From the NCBI RefSeq assembly GCF_900102895.1, contig NZ_FNGD01000001.1, positions 337,881-401,880 of the forward strand: a stretch of DNA of 64,000 nucleotides, written 5' to 3'. Positions 28,410-37,396 of this stretch are shown one piece after another. The translations under genes and the position numbers were made by a program. This DNA is from Arthrobacter sp. ov407 (GTDB taxonomy: Bacteria > Actinomycetota > Actinomycetes > Actinomycetales > Micrococcaceae). Under the pieces are notes generated by a model, which did not search any database, was not told the DNA's origin, and saw only the letters and a list, made by a program, of their open reading frames with translations. The first letter of the stretch is position 1. Each line of letters opens with the position of its first letter.

Positions 28410-29447
28410 ATGACTTATTTGGCAGCTGACACCCGCTACGATTCCATGCCCTACCGCCGCGTGGGACGCAGCGGCCTGAAACTCCCGGCCATCTCATTGG
28501 GCCTGTGGCATAACTTCGGCGACGACAAGCCGTTTGAGACCCAGCGCGCCATCCTGCGCCGCGCCTTCGACCTCGGCGTCAACCACTTCGACCTCGCCAA
28601 CAACTACGGCCCGGAGGCCGGCGCCGCCGAAACGAACTTCGGCCGCCACCTCAAGGACGACTTCCGTCCGTACCGCGACGAACTCATCATCTCCACCAAG
28701 GCCGGCTACGACATGTGGCCGGGCCCGTTCGGCGAATGGGGATCCCGCAAATATCTCCTCGCCAGCCTGGACCAGTCGCTGGACCGGATGGGCCTGGACT
28801 ACGTGGACATCTTCTACAGCCACCGCCCGGACCCCGAGACGCCGATGGAAGAGACCATGGGCGCCCTGGACCAGGCCGTGCGCTCCGGCAAGGCGCTCTA
28901 CGCCGGCATCTCGTCCTACACCCCGGAACAGACCCTCGAAGCGGCGCGGATCCTCAAGGAACTCGGCACCCCGCTGCTGATCCACCAGCCCAGCTACTCC
29001 ATGCTCAACCGCTGGACCGAGAACGGCAGCCCCAATCTCTACGAGGTGCTGGAGCAGGTGGGCGCCGGGTCCATCGCGTTCTCGCCGCTGGCGCAGGGCA
29101 TGCTCACCGACCGGTACCTCAAGGGCATTCCGGCGGACTCCCGCGCCGCCCAGCACAAGTCCTTGGACGAAGGCACGATCACCGAGGACAAGCTGGACCG
29201 CGTGCGCGGGCTCAACCGGATCGCCGAGGGCCGCGGGCAGACGCTGGCGCAGCTGGCCATCGCCTGGATCCTGCGCGAGCAGGGCAAGGGCTCGTCCGTC
29301 ACGTCCGCACTGGTCGGCGCCTCCAGCGTCCGGCAGCTCGAGGACACCCTGTCCGCGATCAACAACCTGGATTTCACGGCCGATGAGGTCGACGCGATCG
29401 ATGAGTTCGCCGTCGAATCCGACATCAACCTGTGGGCCCAGAAGTAG
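28410..29447 (+). CDS. Aldo/keto reductase, YghZ-like
   Basis: A 345-residue AKR of the L-glyceraldehyde-3-phosphate reductase-like group, an NADPH-dependent aldehyde reductase. The N-terminal RVGRSGLKLPAISLG, catalytic Asp and Tyr in HFDLANNYGP, Lys in IISTKAGYDMWPGP, His in FYSHRPDPETP and the cofactor region IHQPSYSMLNRW are all present. AGGATAGAACGC precedes the ATG. It sits 16 bases after treZ and ends at a strong hairpin. Its physiological substrate cannot be told from sequence. Confidence 0.9.
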   Translation: MTYLAADTRYDSMPYRRVGRSGLKLPAISLGLWHNFGDDKPFETQRAILRRAFDLGVNHFDLANNYGPEAGAAETNFGRHLKDDFRPYRDELIISTKAGYDMWPGPFGEWGSRKYLLASLDQSLDRMGLDYVDIFYSHRPDPETPMEETMGALDQAVRSGKALYAGISSYTPEQTLEAARILKELGTPLLIHQPSYSMLNRWTENGSPNLYEVLEQVGAGSIAFSPLAQGMLTDRYLKGIPADSRAAQHKSLDEGTITEDKLDRVRGLNRIAEGRGQTLAQLAIAWILREQGKGSSVTSALVGASSVRQLEDTLSAINNLDFTADEVDAIDEFAVESDINLWAQK

Positions 29448-29482
29448 CCGGTACCCGCACTTAACCCGCACTTAATACAAGC

Positions 29483-29515
29483 GCCGGGGCCGCGGGGAAC
29501 AACCGCGGCCCCGGC
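29483..29515 (+). terminator. Strong hairpin terminator after the aldo/keto reductase gene
   Basis: GCCGGGGCCGCGG and CCGCGGCCCCGGC form a perfect 13-bp stem around a 7-base loop, 36 bases after the stop. A smaller palindrome, GGCGCC-TTAC-GGCGCC, lies at 29537-29552 in the ino1 leader. Confidence 0.8.
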
Positions 29516-29622
29516 GGTGTTGACTAGACTACTAAGGGCGCCTTACGGCGCCGTGTCCGCCTGCCGCCGCCGCACAACAAAGTGCGGCCGCGCCGGTCAC
29601 CCTTGTTCTCAAAAGGAGTTCC

Positions 29623-30708
29623 GTGTCTTCACATCCGATTCGTGTTGCAATCGTCGGCGTAGGTAACTGCGCCACTTCGCTGGTCCAGGGCGTCCAGTAC
29701 TACAAAGACGCCGACCCCAAGGCCACGATTCCGGGCCTGATGCACGTGGAGTTCGGCCAGTACCACGTCGGCGACGTCGAGTTCGTTGCCGCGTTCGACG
29801 TCGACGGCAAGAAGGTGGGCCAGGATCTGTCCGCCGCCATCCTGGCCAGCGAAAACAACACCATCAAGATCGCCGACGTCCCGCCGACCGGTGTCACCGT
29901 CCAGCGCGGCCACACCCTGGACGGCCTTGGCAAGTACTACCTCGAGACCATCGAGCAGTCCCCGGAAGAGCCCGTCGACGTCGTCCAGGCCCTCAAGGAC
30001 GCCAAGGTTGACGTCATGGTCTGCTACTTGCCGGTCGGCTCCCAGCAGGCCGCCGAGTTCTACGCCCAGTGCGCGATCGATGCCGGCGTGGCGTTCGTAA
30101 ACGCCCTGCCGGTGTTCCTGGCCGGCACCAAGGAGTGGGCGGACAAGTTCACCGCCGCGGGCGTGCCGATCGTGGGCGATGACATCAAGAGCCAGATTGG
30201 TGCCACCATCACGCACCGCGTCATGGCCAAGCTGTTCGAGGACCGCGGCGTCACCCTGGACCGCACGTACCAGCTGAACGTCGGCGGCAACATGGACTTC
30301 AAGAACATGCTCGAGCGCGACCGGCTGGAGTCCAAGAAGATCTCCAAGACCCAGGCCGTCACCTCCAACGTCGAGGCCGAGCTCGCCGCCAAGGACGTCC
30401 ACATCGGCCCGTCGGACTACGTCCAGTGGCTCGATGACCGCAAGTGGGCCTTCGTCCGCCTCGAAGGCCGCAACTTCGGCGACGCCCCGGTGTCCCTGGA
30501 ATACAAGCTCGAAGTCTGGGACTCGCCCAACTCCGCCGGCGTGATCATCGACGCCATCCGCGCCGCCAAGATCGGCCTGGACCGCGGCATCGGCGGCCCG
30601 CTGGTCTCGGCGTCGAGCTACTTCATGAAGTCCCCGCCGGAGCAGTTCAACGACGACCTCGCCCGTGAAAAGGTCGAGGCCTTCATCCGCGGCGACCTAG
30701 AGCGCTAA
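29623..30708 (+). CDS. ino1: Myo-inositol-1-phosphate synthase
   Basis: A 361-residue NAD-dependent synthase of the short actinobacterial type that makes 1L-myo-inositol-1-phosphate from glucose-6-phosphate. Visible motifs are the Rossmann start [46 protein letters not shown] and [20 protein letters not shown] lies before the GTG at 29623. The product is the acceptor for MshA, encoded at 33.9-35.2 kb, so the two support mycothiol (and inositol lipid) synthesis. Confidence 0.96.
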   Translation: MSSHPIRVAIVGVGNCATSLVQGVQYYKDADPKATIPGLMHVEFGQYHVGDVEFVAAFDVDGKKVGQDLSAAILASENNTIKIADVPPTGVTVQRGHTLDGLGKYYLETIEQSPEEPVDVVQALKDAKVDVMVCYLPVGSQQAAEFYAQCAIDAGVAFVNALPVFLAGTKEWADKFTAAGVPIVGDDIKSQIGATITHRVMAKLFEDRGVTLDRTYQLNVGGNMDFKNMLERDRLESKKISKTQAVTSNVEAELAAKDVHIGPSDYVQWLDDRKWAFVRLEGRNFGDAPVSLEYKLEVWDSPNSAGVIIDAIRAAKIGLDRGIGGPLVSASSYFMKSPPEQFNDDLAREKVEAFIRGDLER

Positions 30709-30720
30709 CCGCCTTCCCCC

Positions 30721-30849
30721 CGACGCTCCCGCACGTTTGGGGTGTTCTGATCCGACGCTCCCGCACGTTTGGTGTGTGTTGATCCGACGCTCCCGCACGT
30801 TTGGGGTGTTCTGACACGACGCTCCCGCACCTTTGGTGCGGGAGCGTCG
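30721..30849. repeat. 32-bp tandem repeat (four copies) ending in a perfect hairpin
   Basis: CGACGCTCCCGCACSTTTGG starts at 30721, 30753, 30785 and 30817, an exact 32-bp period. The fourth copy is followed at once by its reverse complement, making a 15-bp stem with a 3-base loop (30817-30849). It lies between the convergent genes ino1 and the nuclease-fold hypothetical, so the hairpin is probably a bidirectional terminator. The three extra copies repeat only its left arm. The rest of the gap to 30922 holds nothing I recognise. Confidence 0.9.
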
Positions 30850-30922
30850 TGCGTCCGGCGTGGGTGCGGGTGTATACGGGAGACGATCCCTCACAGGTGG
30901 TGAGCACCCGCCCGATCCTCCC

Positions 30923-31915
30923 TCACGTTGTGCCGATATCGGCGGATCGCTCCCTCAAGACTGGGTTGGAAAAGCCAGCTGCGGCCGAGGGGCTGAGATA
31001 CGCGGCGCGGAGGATTCGCTTGATCCTGGCGGTGGCGCCCGCGAAGCCGTCCGCAAGGTCGTCCTTGGTCAGGACGAGCACCGTCCATCCCGCTGCCTCG
31101 AAGGCCTTGTCGCGGCGACGGTCGCTGAAGATCTGAGCGGGCAGCAGATGGTGCCCGCCGTCGTACTGGACAGCCAGCCGGCGGCGCCGATACCCAAGGT
31201 CCGCCGTCGGTGAGGCCGGACTTTCCGGGCGCAGCTGGAGCTGCAGTTCCGGTTCCGGGAGCCCAGCGTCGCACATCGCCAGGCGCAGCAGTGTTTCCGG
31301 AGCGGAATCGGATCCCACTCGCATCAAGTCCAGTGCCGCGCGGGCGCGGACTATTCCCTGCAAATTCGGGTGGCGGCTCACCATCGAACGCAGCCCATCG
31401 ATAGTCGCGAAGGGCTCGTTCCGTCCCTCCAACCCGAACCGGGGAATCCGAACGAGCTCGTCGCCCATGCAGACCAATTCCGACAGGCTCAACCGCCGGG
31501 CGAGGTCGAGCCATGTCCGGGGACGCGTGCTGATCCGGATGCCGTCCGTCGTTTCGACCTCACCTTCCAAAGCCAGAACCGTGTGCCCGACGATGCCCTT
31601 GCGCCGGACCTCGGGCAGCACCCGTGGCTTGCTGAGGTGCAGCTCCTCAGAGTCCGAAAGCCATGGAGGCAAGAGCTGGCATCGGAGCCTGGCGGCCGTG
31701 ACATGCGAGATCCAGGCCCCTGGCGACGCGGCGGACAGTGCGCGAGCCGCCGTCTCCAACTCGAAGCTCCATTCCGCGGGCCGGTAGAGACCCCGGCTGA
31801 TATGACGGATGTCGGGCTGTCTGAGTCTGGTTCTCGGCACTCCCGCCGACCGGGCAGCCGCGATGGTGAAGGGCGCTGCGCCGAGTGGGCCGGGAAGTTC
31901 CGTGCGCGTTCTCAT
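30923..31915 (-). CDS. Hypothetical protein with a DUF559/VSR-like nuclease-fold C-terminus
   Basis: A 330-residue protein of a family abundant in Arthrobacter-like genomes. Residues 1-80 resemble the winged-helix N-domain of AbiEi-like proteins (FTIAAARSAGVPRTRL, IRHISRGLYRP). The last ~110 residues look like a PD-(D/E)XK fold of the DUF559/VSR type: SAPETLLRLAM, ADLGYRRRRLAVQYDGGHH and AAGWTVLVLTKDDL. Many relatives have Glu in place of the Gln of AVQYDG, so activity is uncertain. The ATG at 31915 follows CACAAT by 6 bases, suggesting a leaderless mRNA. A defence or DNA-repair role is possible but not shown, and no toxin partner is adjacent. Confidence 0.75.
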   Translation of the reverse strand: MRTRTELPGPLGAAPFTIAAARSAGVPRTRLRQPDIRHISRGLYRPAEWSFELETAARALSAASPGAWISHVTAARLRCQLLPPWLSDSEELHLSKPRVLPEVRRKGIVGHTVLALEGEVETTDGIRISTRPRTWLDLARRLSLSELVCMGDELVRIPRFGLEGRNEPFATIDGLRSMVSRHPNLQGIVRARAALDLMRVGSDSAPETLLRLAMCDAGLPEPELQLQLRPESPASPTADLGYRRRRLAVQYDGGHHLLPAQIFSDRRRDKAFEAAGWTVLVLTKDDLADGFAGATARIKRILRAAYLSPSAAAGFSNPVLRERSADIGTT

Positions 31916-32019
31916 GGTCGCATTGTGAGCCCATTTGAAATGGCGTGCAGGAGTTATCCACAGGTGTCCCAAATCGGTCCGCGGAGGCGGGCACGGGTTC
32001 CGGCGACCCCGGCCTTGGG

Positions 32020-32100
32020 GGATGCAGGATGTGAGGGTGCGTCGGGTGGCGGGATGCAGGATGTGAGGGAGGGGCGGGTGGGGGACGCAGGATGTGAGGG
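32020..32100. repeat. Short repeat of three copies, 32/31-bp spacing, downstream of fhs
   Basis: GGATGCAGGATGTGAGGG begins at 32020 and 32052, and a one-base variant (GGACGCAGG..) begins at 32083. The copies lie between the fhs stop and the start of the hypothetical gene. I see no inverted partner, so no hairpin is predicted. Confidence 0.85.
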
Positions 32101-32105
32101 GGCGT

Positions 32106-33818
32106 CTAGAAGAGGCCGACGGGGTTGCCGGCGTCGTCCACGTCCATCCGCATCGCTGCCGGAACCTTGGGCAGGCCGGGCATGGTCATGACCGCGCCGG
32201 TGAGAGCAACGATAAAGCCCGCGCCGGTCTTGGGGATGAGGTCCCGGACGTGGATGGTGAAGCCCTTGGGGGCGCCGACCCGGCTGGCGTCGTCAGTGAA
32301 GGAGTACTGGGTCTTCGCCATGCACACGGGCATCCCGGACCAGCCGTTCTTCTCGATCTCCGCCAGCCGTTTGAGCGCGGGCACCGAGAAGTCAACGCCG
32401 TCGGCACCGTAGACTTCCTGCACGATGGTCCGGATCTTGTCCTCCACAGACATCTCCAGCGGGTACAGGTGCCGGAAGCCGTGCGGGGTGTCGATCGCGG
32501 CCGCGACCTTGGCCGCGAGCTCGTCCCCGCCGTCGCCACCCCCGCCGCGGCCCCAGACATCGGCCACCGCAGCCTGGACCCCCTCCGCGGCGCACCACTG
32601 AAGCAGCCAGTCCAGCTCCTCGGCGGTGTCCGTGCCGAATTTGTTGACCGCCACCACCGGGATGATGCCGAACTTCTCGACGTTGCGGATGTGGCGCTGG
32701 AGATTGGCGACGCCGGCGGCCAGCGCCCCCACGTTCGGCTCCGTGAGCCGGTCTTTCGGCACGCCGCCGTGCATCTTGAGCGCCCGGACGGTGGCCACGA
32801 GGACGACGGCGGACGGGGCGACATCGGCCATCCGCGCCTTGATGTCCATGTACTTTTCGGCACCGAGGTCCGCGCCGAAACCGGCCTCGGTGATGACGAT
32901 GTCCGCCAGGCTGCGGGCCGTCTGCGTGGCGATCAGTGAGTTGCAGCCGTGGGCGATGTTGGCGAAGGGCCCGCCGTGCACCAGGGCCGGGGTGCCGGCG
33001 ATGGTCTGCACGAGGTTGGGCTTGATCGCGTCTTTGAGCAGCATGGTCAGGGCGCCCTGGACGCCGAGGTTGGCCACCGTGACGGGCTGGCGGTCGTAGG
33101 TGTAGCCGAACGTGATCCGGCCCAGCCGCTCACGCAAATCGTTGAGGTCCGTGGCGAGGCAGAACACGGCCATGATTTCCGAGGCCACGGTGATGTCGAA
33201 GCCGTCCTGCCGCGGCGTGCCCTGGGTCGGCCCGCCCAGGCCGATCACGACCTCCCGGAGGGACCGGTCGTTCATGTCCAGGACGCGCTTGAACGTCATC
33301 CGGCGGGGATCGATGTTGAGTTCGTTGCCCTGGAAGATGTGGTTGTCCACGAGGGCCATGAGGGCGTTGTTCGCCGAGGTGATGGCGTGGAAGTCGCCGG
33401 TAAAGTGCAGGTTGATCTGGTCCATCGGCAGCACCTGGGAGTAGCCGCCGCCGGTGGCGCCTCCCTTCATGCCCAGGATGGGGCCGAGCGAGGGTTCGCG
33501 CAGCGCGATCATCACGCTGTGCCCGGCCCGGGCCAGGGAATCCGCGAGCCCCACCGTGGTGGTGGACTTTCCCTCGCCCGCGGGGGTGGGCGACATCGCC
33601 GAGACCAGCACCACCTTGCCGGGGGTGCGCCTGGGGGTTCCCGCCGGCACAGTCAGCTTCGCCGGATCGATCTTGGCCTTGTAGGGTCCGTAGAGTTCCA
33701 GTGCGTCCGGGTTGATGCCGGCGGCCGCCGCGATCTCCCCGATCGGCTTCATAACGGCCCGCTGGGCAATCTCCAGGTCGCTCGGTACGTTGTTCCCGGC
33801 AGTGGTGGTCTCAGACAT
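32106..33818 (-). CDS. fhs: Formate-tetrahydrofolate ligase
   Basis: A 570-residue FTHFS that makes 10-formyl-THF from formate, THF and ATP. The P-loop-like [21 protein letters not shown], the [15 protein letters not shown] region, FAIThe-like [17 protein letters not shown], and [13 protein letters not shown] and [10 protein letters not shown] are family signatures. Length is normal. The ATG at 33818 has GAAGGAC upstream. It enters one-carbon metabolism feeding purine synthesis, loosely related to guaB elsewhere in the window. Confidence 0.96.
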   Translation of the reverse strand: MSETTTAGNNVPSDLEIAQRAVMKPIGEIAAAAGINPDALELYGPYKAKIDPAKLTVPAGTPRRTPGKVVLVSAMSPTPAGEGKSTTTVGLADSLARAGHSVMIALREPSLGPILGMKGGATGGGYSQVLPMDQINLHFTGDFHAITSANNALMALVDNHIFQGNELNIDPRRMTFKRVLDMNDRSLREVVIGLGGPTQGTPRQDGFDITVASEIMAVFCLATDLNDLRERLGRITFGYTYDRQPVTVANLGVQGALTMLLKDAIKPNLVQTIAGTPALVHGGPFANIAHGCNSLIATQTARSLADIVITEAGFGADLGAEKYMDIKARMADVAPSAVVLVATVRALKMHGGVPKDRLTEPNVGALAAGVANLQRHIRNVEKFGIIPVVAVNKFGTDTAEELDWLLQWCAAEGVQAAVADVWGRGGGGDGGDELAAKVAAAIDTPHGFRHLYPLEMSVEDKIRTIVQEVYGADGVDFSVPALKRLAEIEKNGWSGMPVCMAKTQYSFTDDASRVGAPKGFTIHVRDLIPKTGAGFIVALTGAVMTMPGLPKVPAAMRMDVDDAGNPVGLF

Positions 33819-33894
33819 CTTTGTCCTTCGGCTCGTGGCGTCGGCGGGTTTGTCCCGGTCCGGTGTTTCCGGGCGGGCTTAGGGCGGATCCGGT

Positions 33895-35160
33895 TTAGGG
33901 TGTGTGGCCCACCGGGATGGTCAGGCTTCCAAAATACTGGCTCACGGCGGTGTGGTAGCTCTCCAGCGTGATCGCTGCGGTGCGCTGCCAGCCGAAATCC
34001 TGGGCGTGGATCGCGGCGGCGCGCCCCATGTCGGTGCGGGTTTGGGCGTCGTCGAAGAGCTCTTCGAGCGCGTCCGCCCAGTCGCTGGCTTTGTGGCCCT
34101 CGATCAGCATCCCGGTCCGCCCGTCCTGGACGGCGCGGGAGAGGCCGCCTACTTTCGTGGCGAGGACGGGCGTCCCGCAGGCCTGCGCCTCCAGGGCCAC
34201 CAGGCCGAAGGACTCGCTGTAGGAGGGCATCACCACGACGTCGGCCGACCGGTACCAGCCAGCCAGCTCCGGGGCGTTCACCGGCGGATGGTGCGTGGCG
34301 ACGTCGTCCATTCCGGCGCCGGTGATCAGCGCCTTGAGGTTGAAGTCCTTGGCGCCGCTGACGGCCCCCAGGATGGTCAGTTGCAGGTCGATGTCCGGGC
34401 GCCGGGAACGCAGGAGCGCGGCCGCCTTGATGAGGATCTGCGGGCCCTTGAGCCGCTGGATCCGGCCCGCGAACAGCAGATGGAACTTGCCCGGGGCGAT
34501 GTCGTGCTGGGCCCTGGCGCGGTTCCTGAAGGCCGGTGTGAAGACCGCCAGGTCCACGCCGGGAGGCGCGACGTCGATGTGGTCGATGTCGGCGTTGTAG
34601 TGCGATACCAGCTCGGTCGCTTCGGTGCCGGTATTGGCGATCAGCCGGGTTGCGCCGTCGACAATCCGGTGCTCGCCGTCCTCACGCCGCCGCGGTTCGG
34701 GCTGTTCGCCGGACTCGAGGAGCTGGTTCTTGACCTTCGCCATCGTGTGCATGGTGTGGACGAGGGGCAGCCGCCACAGCTCCGCAAGCTCCAGCCCGGC
34801 GACCCCGGACACCCAGTAGTGGGAATGGATGACGTCATACCGGCCGTGCGGCTGGAGCTGCCGGATTCGGTCGATCTCGGCGACCATGCTGTGCAGCAGC
34901 CCCGGAAGTTCCTCTTTGGGCAGCTTCCGGGGCGGGCCGGCGAGGACGTTGTGCACGCATACGCCCGGGGACGGGTGTTCGACGGCGGGCTGCGTGGCCG
35001 AGGTGGACCGGGTGAAGATCTCCACTTCCACGCCGGTCTCGGCCAGGGCCGCGGCCAGCGCCCGGACGTACACGTTCATTCCGCCGGCGTCGCCGGAGCC
35101 GGGCTGCTCCATGGGCGAGGTGTGCAGGGAAAGGAAAGCGACGCGGCGGATCAGCGACAC
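33895..35160 (-). CDS. mshA: D-inositol-3-phosphate glycosyltransferase MshA
   Basis: A 421-residue GT4 enzyme that joins GlcNAc from UDP-GlcNAc to 1L-inositol-1-phosphate, the first step of mycothiol synthesis. Motifs are RVAFLSLHTSPMEQPGSGDA and GGMNVYVRALA at the acceptor/donor loop, DVIHSHYWVSG, LHTMHTMAKVKN-like VHTMHTMAKVKN, LLFAGRIQRLKGP, and the retaining-GT SYSESFGLVALEAQACG. The GTG at 35160 is preferred because GAAAGGGGAACC precedes it. The upstream ATG at 35187 adds nine residues without a clear ribosome-binding site. ino1, 3 kb away, makes its acceptor. Confidence 0.93.
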   Translation of the reverse strand: MSLIRRVAFLSLHTSPMEQPGSGDAGGMNVYVRALAAALAETGVEVEIFTRSTSATQPAVEHPSPGVCVHNVLAGPPRKLPKEELPGLLHSMVAEIDRIRQLQPHGRYDVIHSHYWVSGVAGLELAELWRLPLVHTMHTMAKVKNQLLESGEQPEPRRREDGEHRIVDGATRLIANTGTEATELVSHYNADIDHIDVAPPGVDLAVFTPAFRNRARAQHDIAPGKFHLLFAGRIQRLKGPQILIKAAALLRSRRPDIDLQLTILGAVSGAKDFNLKALITGAGMDDVATHHPPVNAPELAGWYRSADVVVMPSYSESFGLVALEAQACGTPVLATKVGGLSRAVQDGRTGMLIEGHKASDWADALEELFDDAQTRTDMGRAAAIHAQDFGWQRTAAITLESYHTAVSQYFGSLTIPVGHTP

Positions 35161-35292
35161 GGTTCCCCTTTCCTCAGCAGACTGCATGTCGATAAAACAT
35201 TACTCCTGAAGTGCCGGCCGGTTCACGGGTCCGTTCCCGGGTCACGGCACGGGTCCGTTCCCAGACCGGGGCGTACTGCTAACGTGGCCGCT

Positions 35293-35865
35293 GTGAGCGC
35301 AATGACAGAACCTGATCCCGCAGCCGGCTGGACTATCCGGGAGGCCCGTCCGGAGGACTGGCCGGGCATCTGGGCGATCCTGGAACCCGTCATCCGGGCC
35401 GGGGAGACTTTTACGTGGGACCGGGACACTGCCGAGGCCGAGGCCCGCGGACGCTGGTTCAAGGAGGCGCCGGGCCAGACCTTCGTCGCCGTCGCCGTCG
35501 GTGGCGGTGACGGTCCCGGGGACGGCCCCGCCGACGCCAGCCGGGCTGCGGGGGAAATCCTTGGCACCGGCGAGCTGCATCCCAACCAGGGCGGCGGCGG
35601 CAGCCATGTCGCTAACGCGGGCTACATGGTCCATCCCGCTCAGGCCGGCCGCGGACTGGCCAGGGCCCTCTGCGCCTATTCCCTCGACGCCGCGCGCGAC
35701 GCCGGCTTCCGGGCCATGCAGTTCAACGCCGTGGTGGAGAGCAATTTCCGGGCCGTTGCCGCCTGGAAATCCATGGGCTTCGAGGTGCTCGCGACGATTC
35801 CCGAGGCGTTCAACCGCCCGGAACTGGGCTACGTGGGCCTGCACGTAATGTACCGAAAGCTCTAG
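35293..35865 (+). CDS. GNAT N-acetyltransferase
   Basis: A 190-residue GNAT protein resembling the phosphinothricin/amino-acid acetyltransferase-like group. The N-terminal WTIREARPEDWPGIW, TFTWDRDTAE, the acetyl-CoA loop VHPAQAGRGLARAL, then FNAVVESNFRAVAAWKSMGF are visible. The GTG at 35293 is chosen because TAACGT lies 7 bases upstream, a leaderless layout. An ATG at 35302 is an alternative. A Gly/Asp/Pro-rich insertion (GGGDGPGDGPAD) lies in the middle. The substrate cannot be inferred. Confidence 0.85.
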   Translation: MSAMTEPDPAAGWTIREARPEDWPGIWAILEPVIRAGETFTWDRDTAEAEARGRWFKEAPGQTFVAVAVGGGDGPGDGPADASRAAGEILGTGELHPNQGGGGSHVANAGYMVHPAQAGRGLARALCAYSLDAARDAGFRAMQFNAVVESNFRAVAAWKSMGFEVLATIPEAFNRPELGYVGLHVMYRKL

Positions 35866-35891
35866 GCGTACCAGCCCCTGGCCGCGGGTCG

Positions 35892-37316
35892 CTACTGGCC
35901 GCGGCGCCAGAGACGGCCCAGCTCCGGGAACGCGGCTTCATAGCCGGCCAGCAGTTTGCCGGCGAGAACATCCGAACCCACGAGCGGATGCCTGGCGAAC
36001 GCGGCGAGGGCTGATTCCCGCCGGCCGGTCGTCGCCGCCTCCACCACGAGCCGTTCGACGTCCTTGACGCGCCGCATCAGCTCCAGCTGTGCCGGTCCCG
36101 GACGATCCTGCGGGACCGGCGCAGCGCCGTCGGGCGTCACCTTGCACGGAACTTCGACGACGGCGTCGGCCGGCAGTCCCGGCACGGCCGGCACCGCCTG
36201 CGCCGCTGACCCGGCGGCGCCCGCTTCCGGCGCCGCGTCGGCGGCGGTGTTGACTGTGTTGCGCGTGTTGAGGATCAGGTCCGCGGCGCCGCCGCCGGAG
36301 AGGGCGCGCATGGCCGCCAGGGCCACCCGCTCGTAGCCGCCGCCGGCGAGGTCGGTCTCGTCGCGGCGTTCGCCCGAGGTGCGGGCCTCGGCGAGATAGC
36401 CTTCCTCGCGTGACAGCCGGGCGGCGTCCCACAGCGCAAAAGCGTCCGGTCCGGCGGCAGCCAGCCGGGGATAGAGTTCGGCCTGCTGCCGGGCGATGGA
36501 TTCCCCCCGGGTCTGCTCTGCTGCGCGCATCCCGGCCACCGCACGAGCCGTGTCGTAATAGTAGAAAAGGTACTCATTCGGCAGGCAGCCCAAGCCGGCC
36601 AGCAACCCGGGCGGGAACAACCGGCCTTCCTCGAACTCCGCCAGCGCCGCAGGGTCGGCGAGCAGCCCCGGGAGGGCGTCCCGGCCTGCCGCCTCCAACC
36701 GGTACAGCCAGCCGAGGTGGTTCAGGCCGTAGTAGCCCACGCCGTCGAGCGTGCCTTCCGGCAGCGCGACGCCGGCAGCCCGCGCCGCGCGGTGCACCAG
36801 GCCGCTGGCGGAGTCGCAAATCCCGATCACCCTGGACCCCAGCGCGGGGACCAGGGCCTCCGTGACCATGCCAGCCGGGTTGGTGAAGTTGAGCAGCCAC
36901 GCCTCGGGGCAGCGGCTCCGCATTTCCTCCGCGAGCCGTAGCATCGGCGGAATGGACCGCAGCGCGTAGGAGATGCCGCCGGGGCCCGTGGTTTCCTGGC
37001 CCAGGAGTCCGAGGTCCAGGGCGATCCGCTCGTCGGCGGTCCGCCCGGCCGTGCCGCCGGGCCGGATCGCGGCGAAGGCCATATCGGCGCCGTCGAGGGC
37101 CTCGGGGAGCGAAGACACGGCACGGACCTGCGGGCCGGAACCCGGCGGACCCTGCAGGGCCAGGGAGGCGAGGACCGCCTCGATGGCCGCCAGCCTGGCG
37201 GGGTCGACGTCGTAGAGCACCAGCTCCCGCACCAGCCCCGCGAAAGGGCCGGCAGAGAGCGCCCGGTAAACCAGGGGGACCCGGAACCCGCCCCCGCCGG
37301 CGATCGTGAGCCGCAT
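35892..37316 (-). CDS. Family 4 glycoside hydrolase (6-phospho-beta-glucosidase-like)
   Basis: A 474-residue NAD- and metal-dependent GH4 enzyme. The Rossmann start LTIAGGGGFRVPLVYRAL, AFAAIRPGGTAGRTADERIA, LLNFTNPAGMVTEAL and the metal-ligand region RVIGICDSASGLVHR and GLNHLGWLYRLE are typical. It probably acts on phosphorylated or free beta-glucosides in the cytoplasm. An insertion of about 35 Ala/Pro-rich residues before VPGLPADAVVEVPCKV is longer than usual. TAGACT lies 6 bases before the ATG at 37316, so it is probably leaderless. It diverges from a PfkB kinase, suggesting a sugar-use pair. Confidence 0.9.
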   Translation of the reverse strand: MRLTIAGGGGFRVPLVYRALSAGPFAGLVRELVLYDVDPARLAAIEAVLASLALQGPPGSGPQVRAVSSLPEALDGADMAFAAIRPGGTAGRTADERIALDLGLLGQETTGPGGISYALRSIPPMLRLAEEMRSRCPEAWLLNFTNPAGMVTEALVPALGSRVIGICDSASGLVHRAARAAGVALPEGTLDGVGYYGLNHLGWLYRLEAAGRDALPGLLADPAALAEFEEGRLFPPGLLAGLGCLPNEYLFYYYDTARAVAGMRAAEQTRGESIARQQAELYPRLAAAGPDAFALWDAARLSREEGYLAEARTSGERRDETDLAGGGYERVALAAMRALSGGGAADLILNTRNTVNTAADAAPEAGAAGSAAQAVPAVPGLPADAVVEVPCKVTPDGAAPVPQDRPGPAQLELMRRVKDVERLVVEAATTGRRESALAAFARHPLVGSDVLAGKLLAGYEAAFPELGRLWRRGQ

Positions 37317-37396
37317 TCGGACAGTCTATTCCTCGCTCGTCAAGGCCCCGCTTCCCGCGGTTTCCCTCTACGGCGGTACAGCGTAGTGTGCCGTAT

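Noticed and set aside
30721..30849. CRISPR array with 20-bp repeats
   Set aside because: The spacers are only 12 bp and similar to each other, and the last repeat forms a terminator hairpin.
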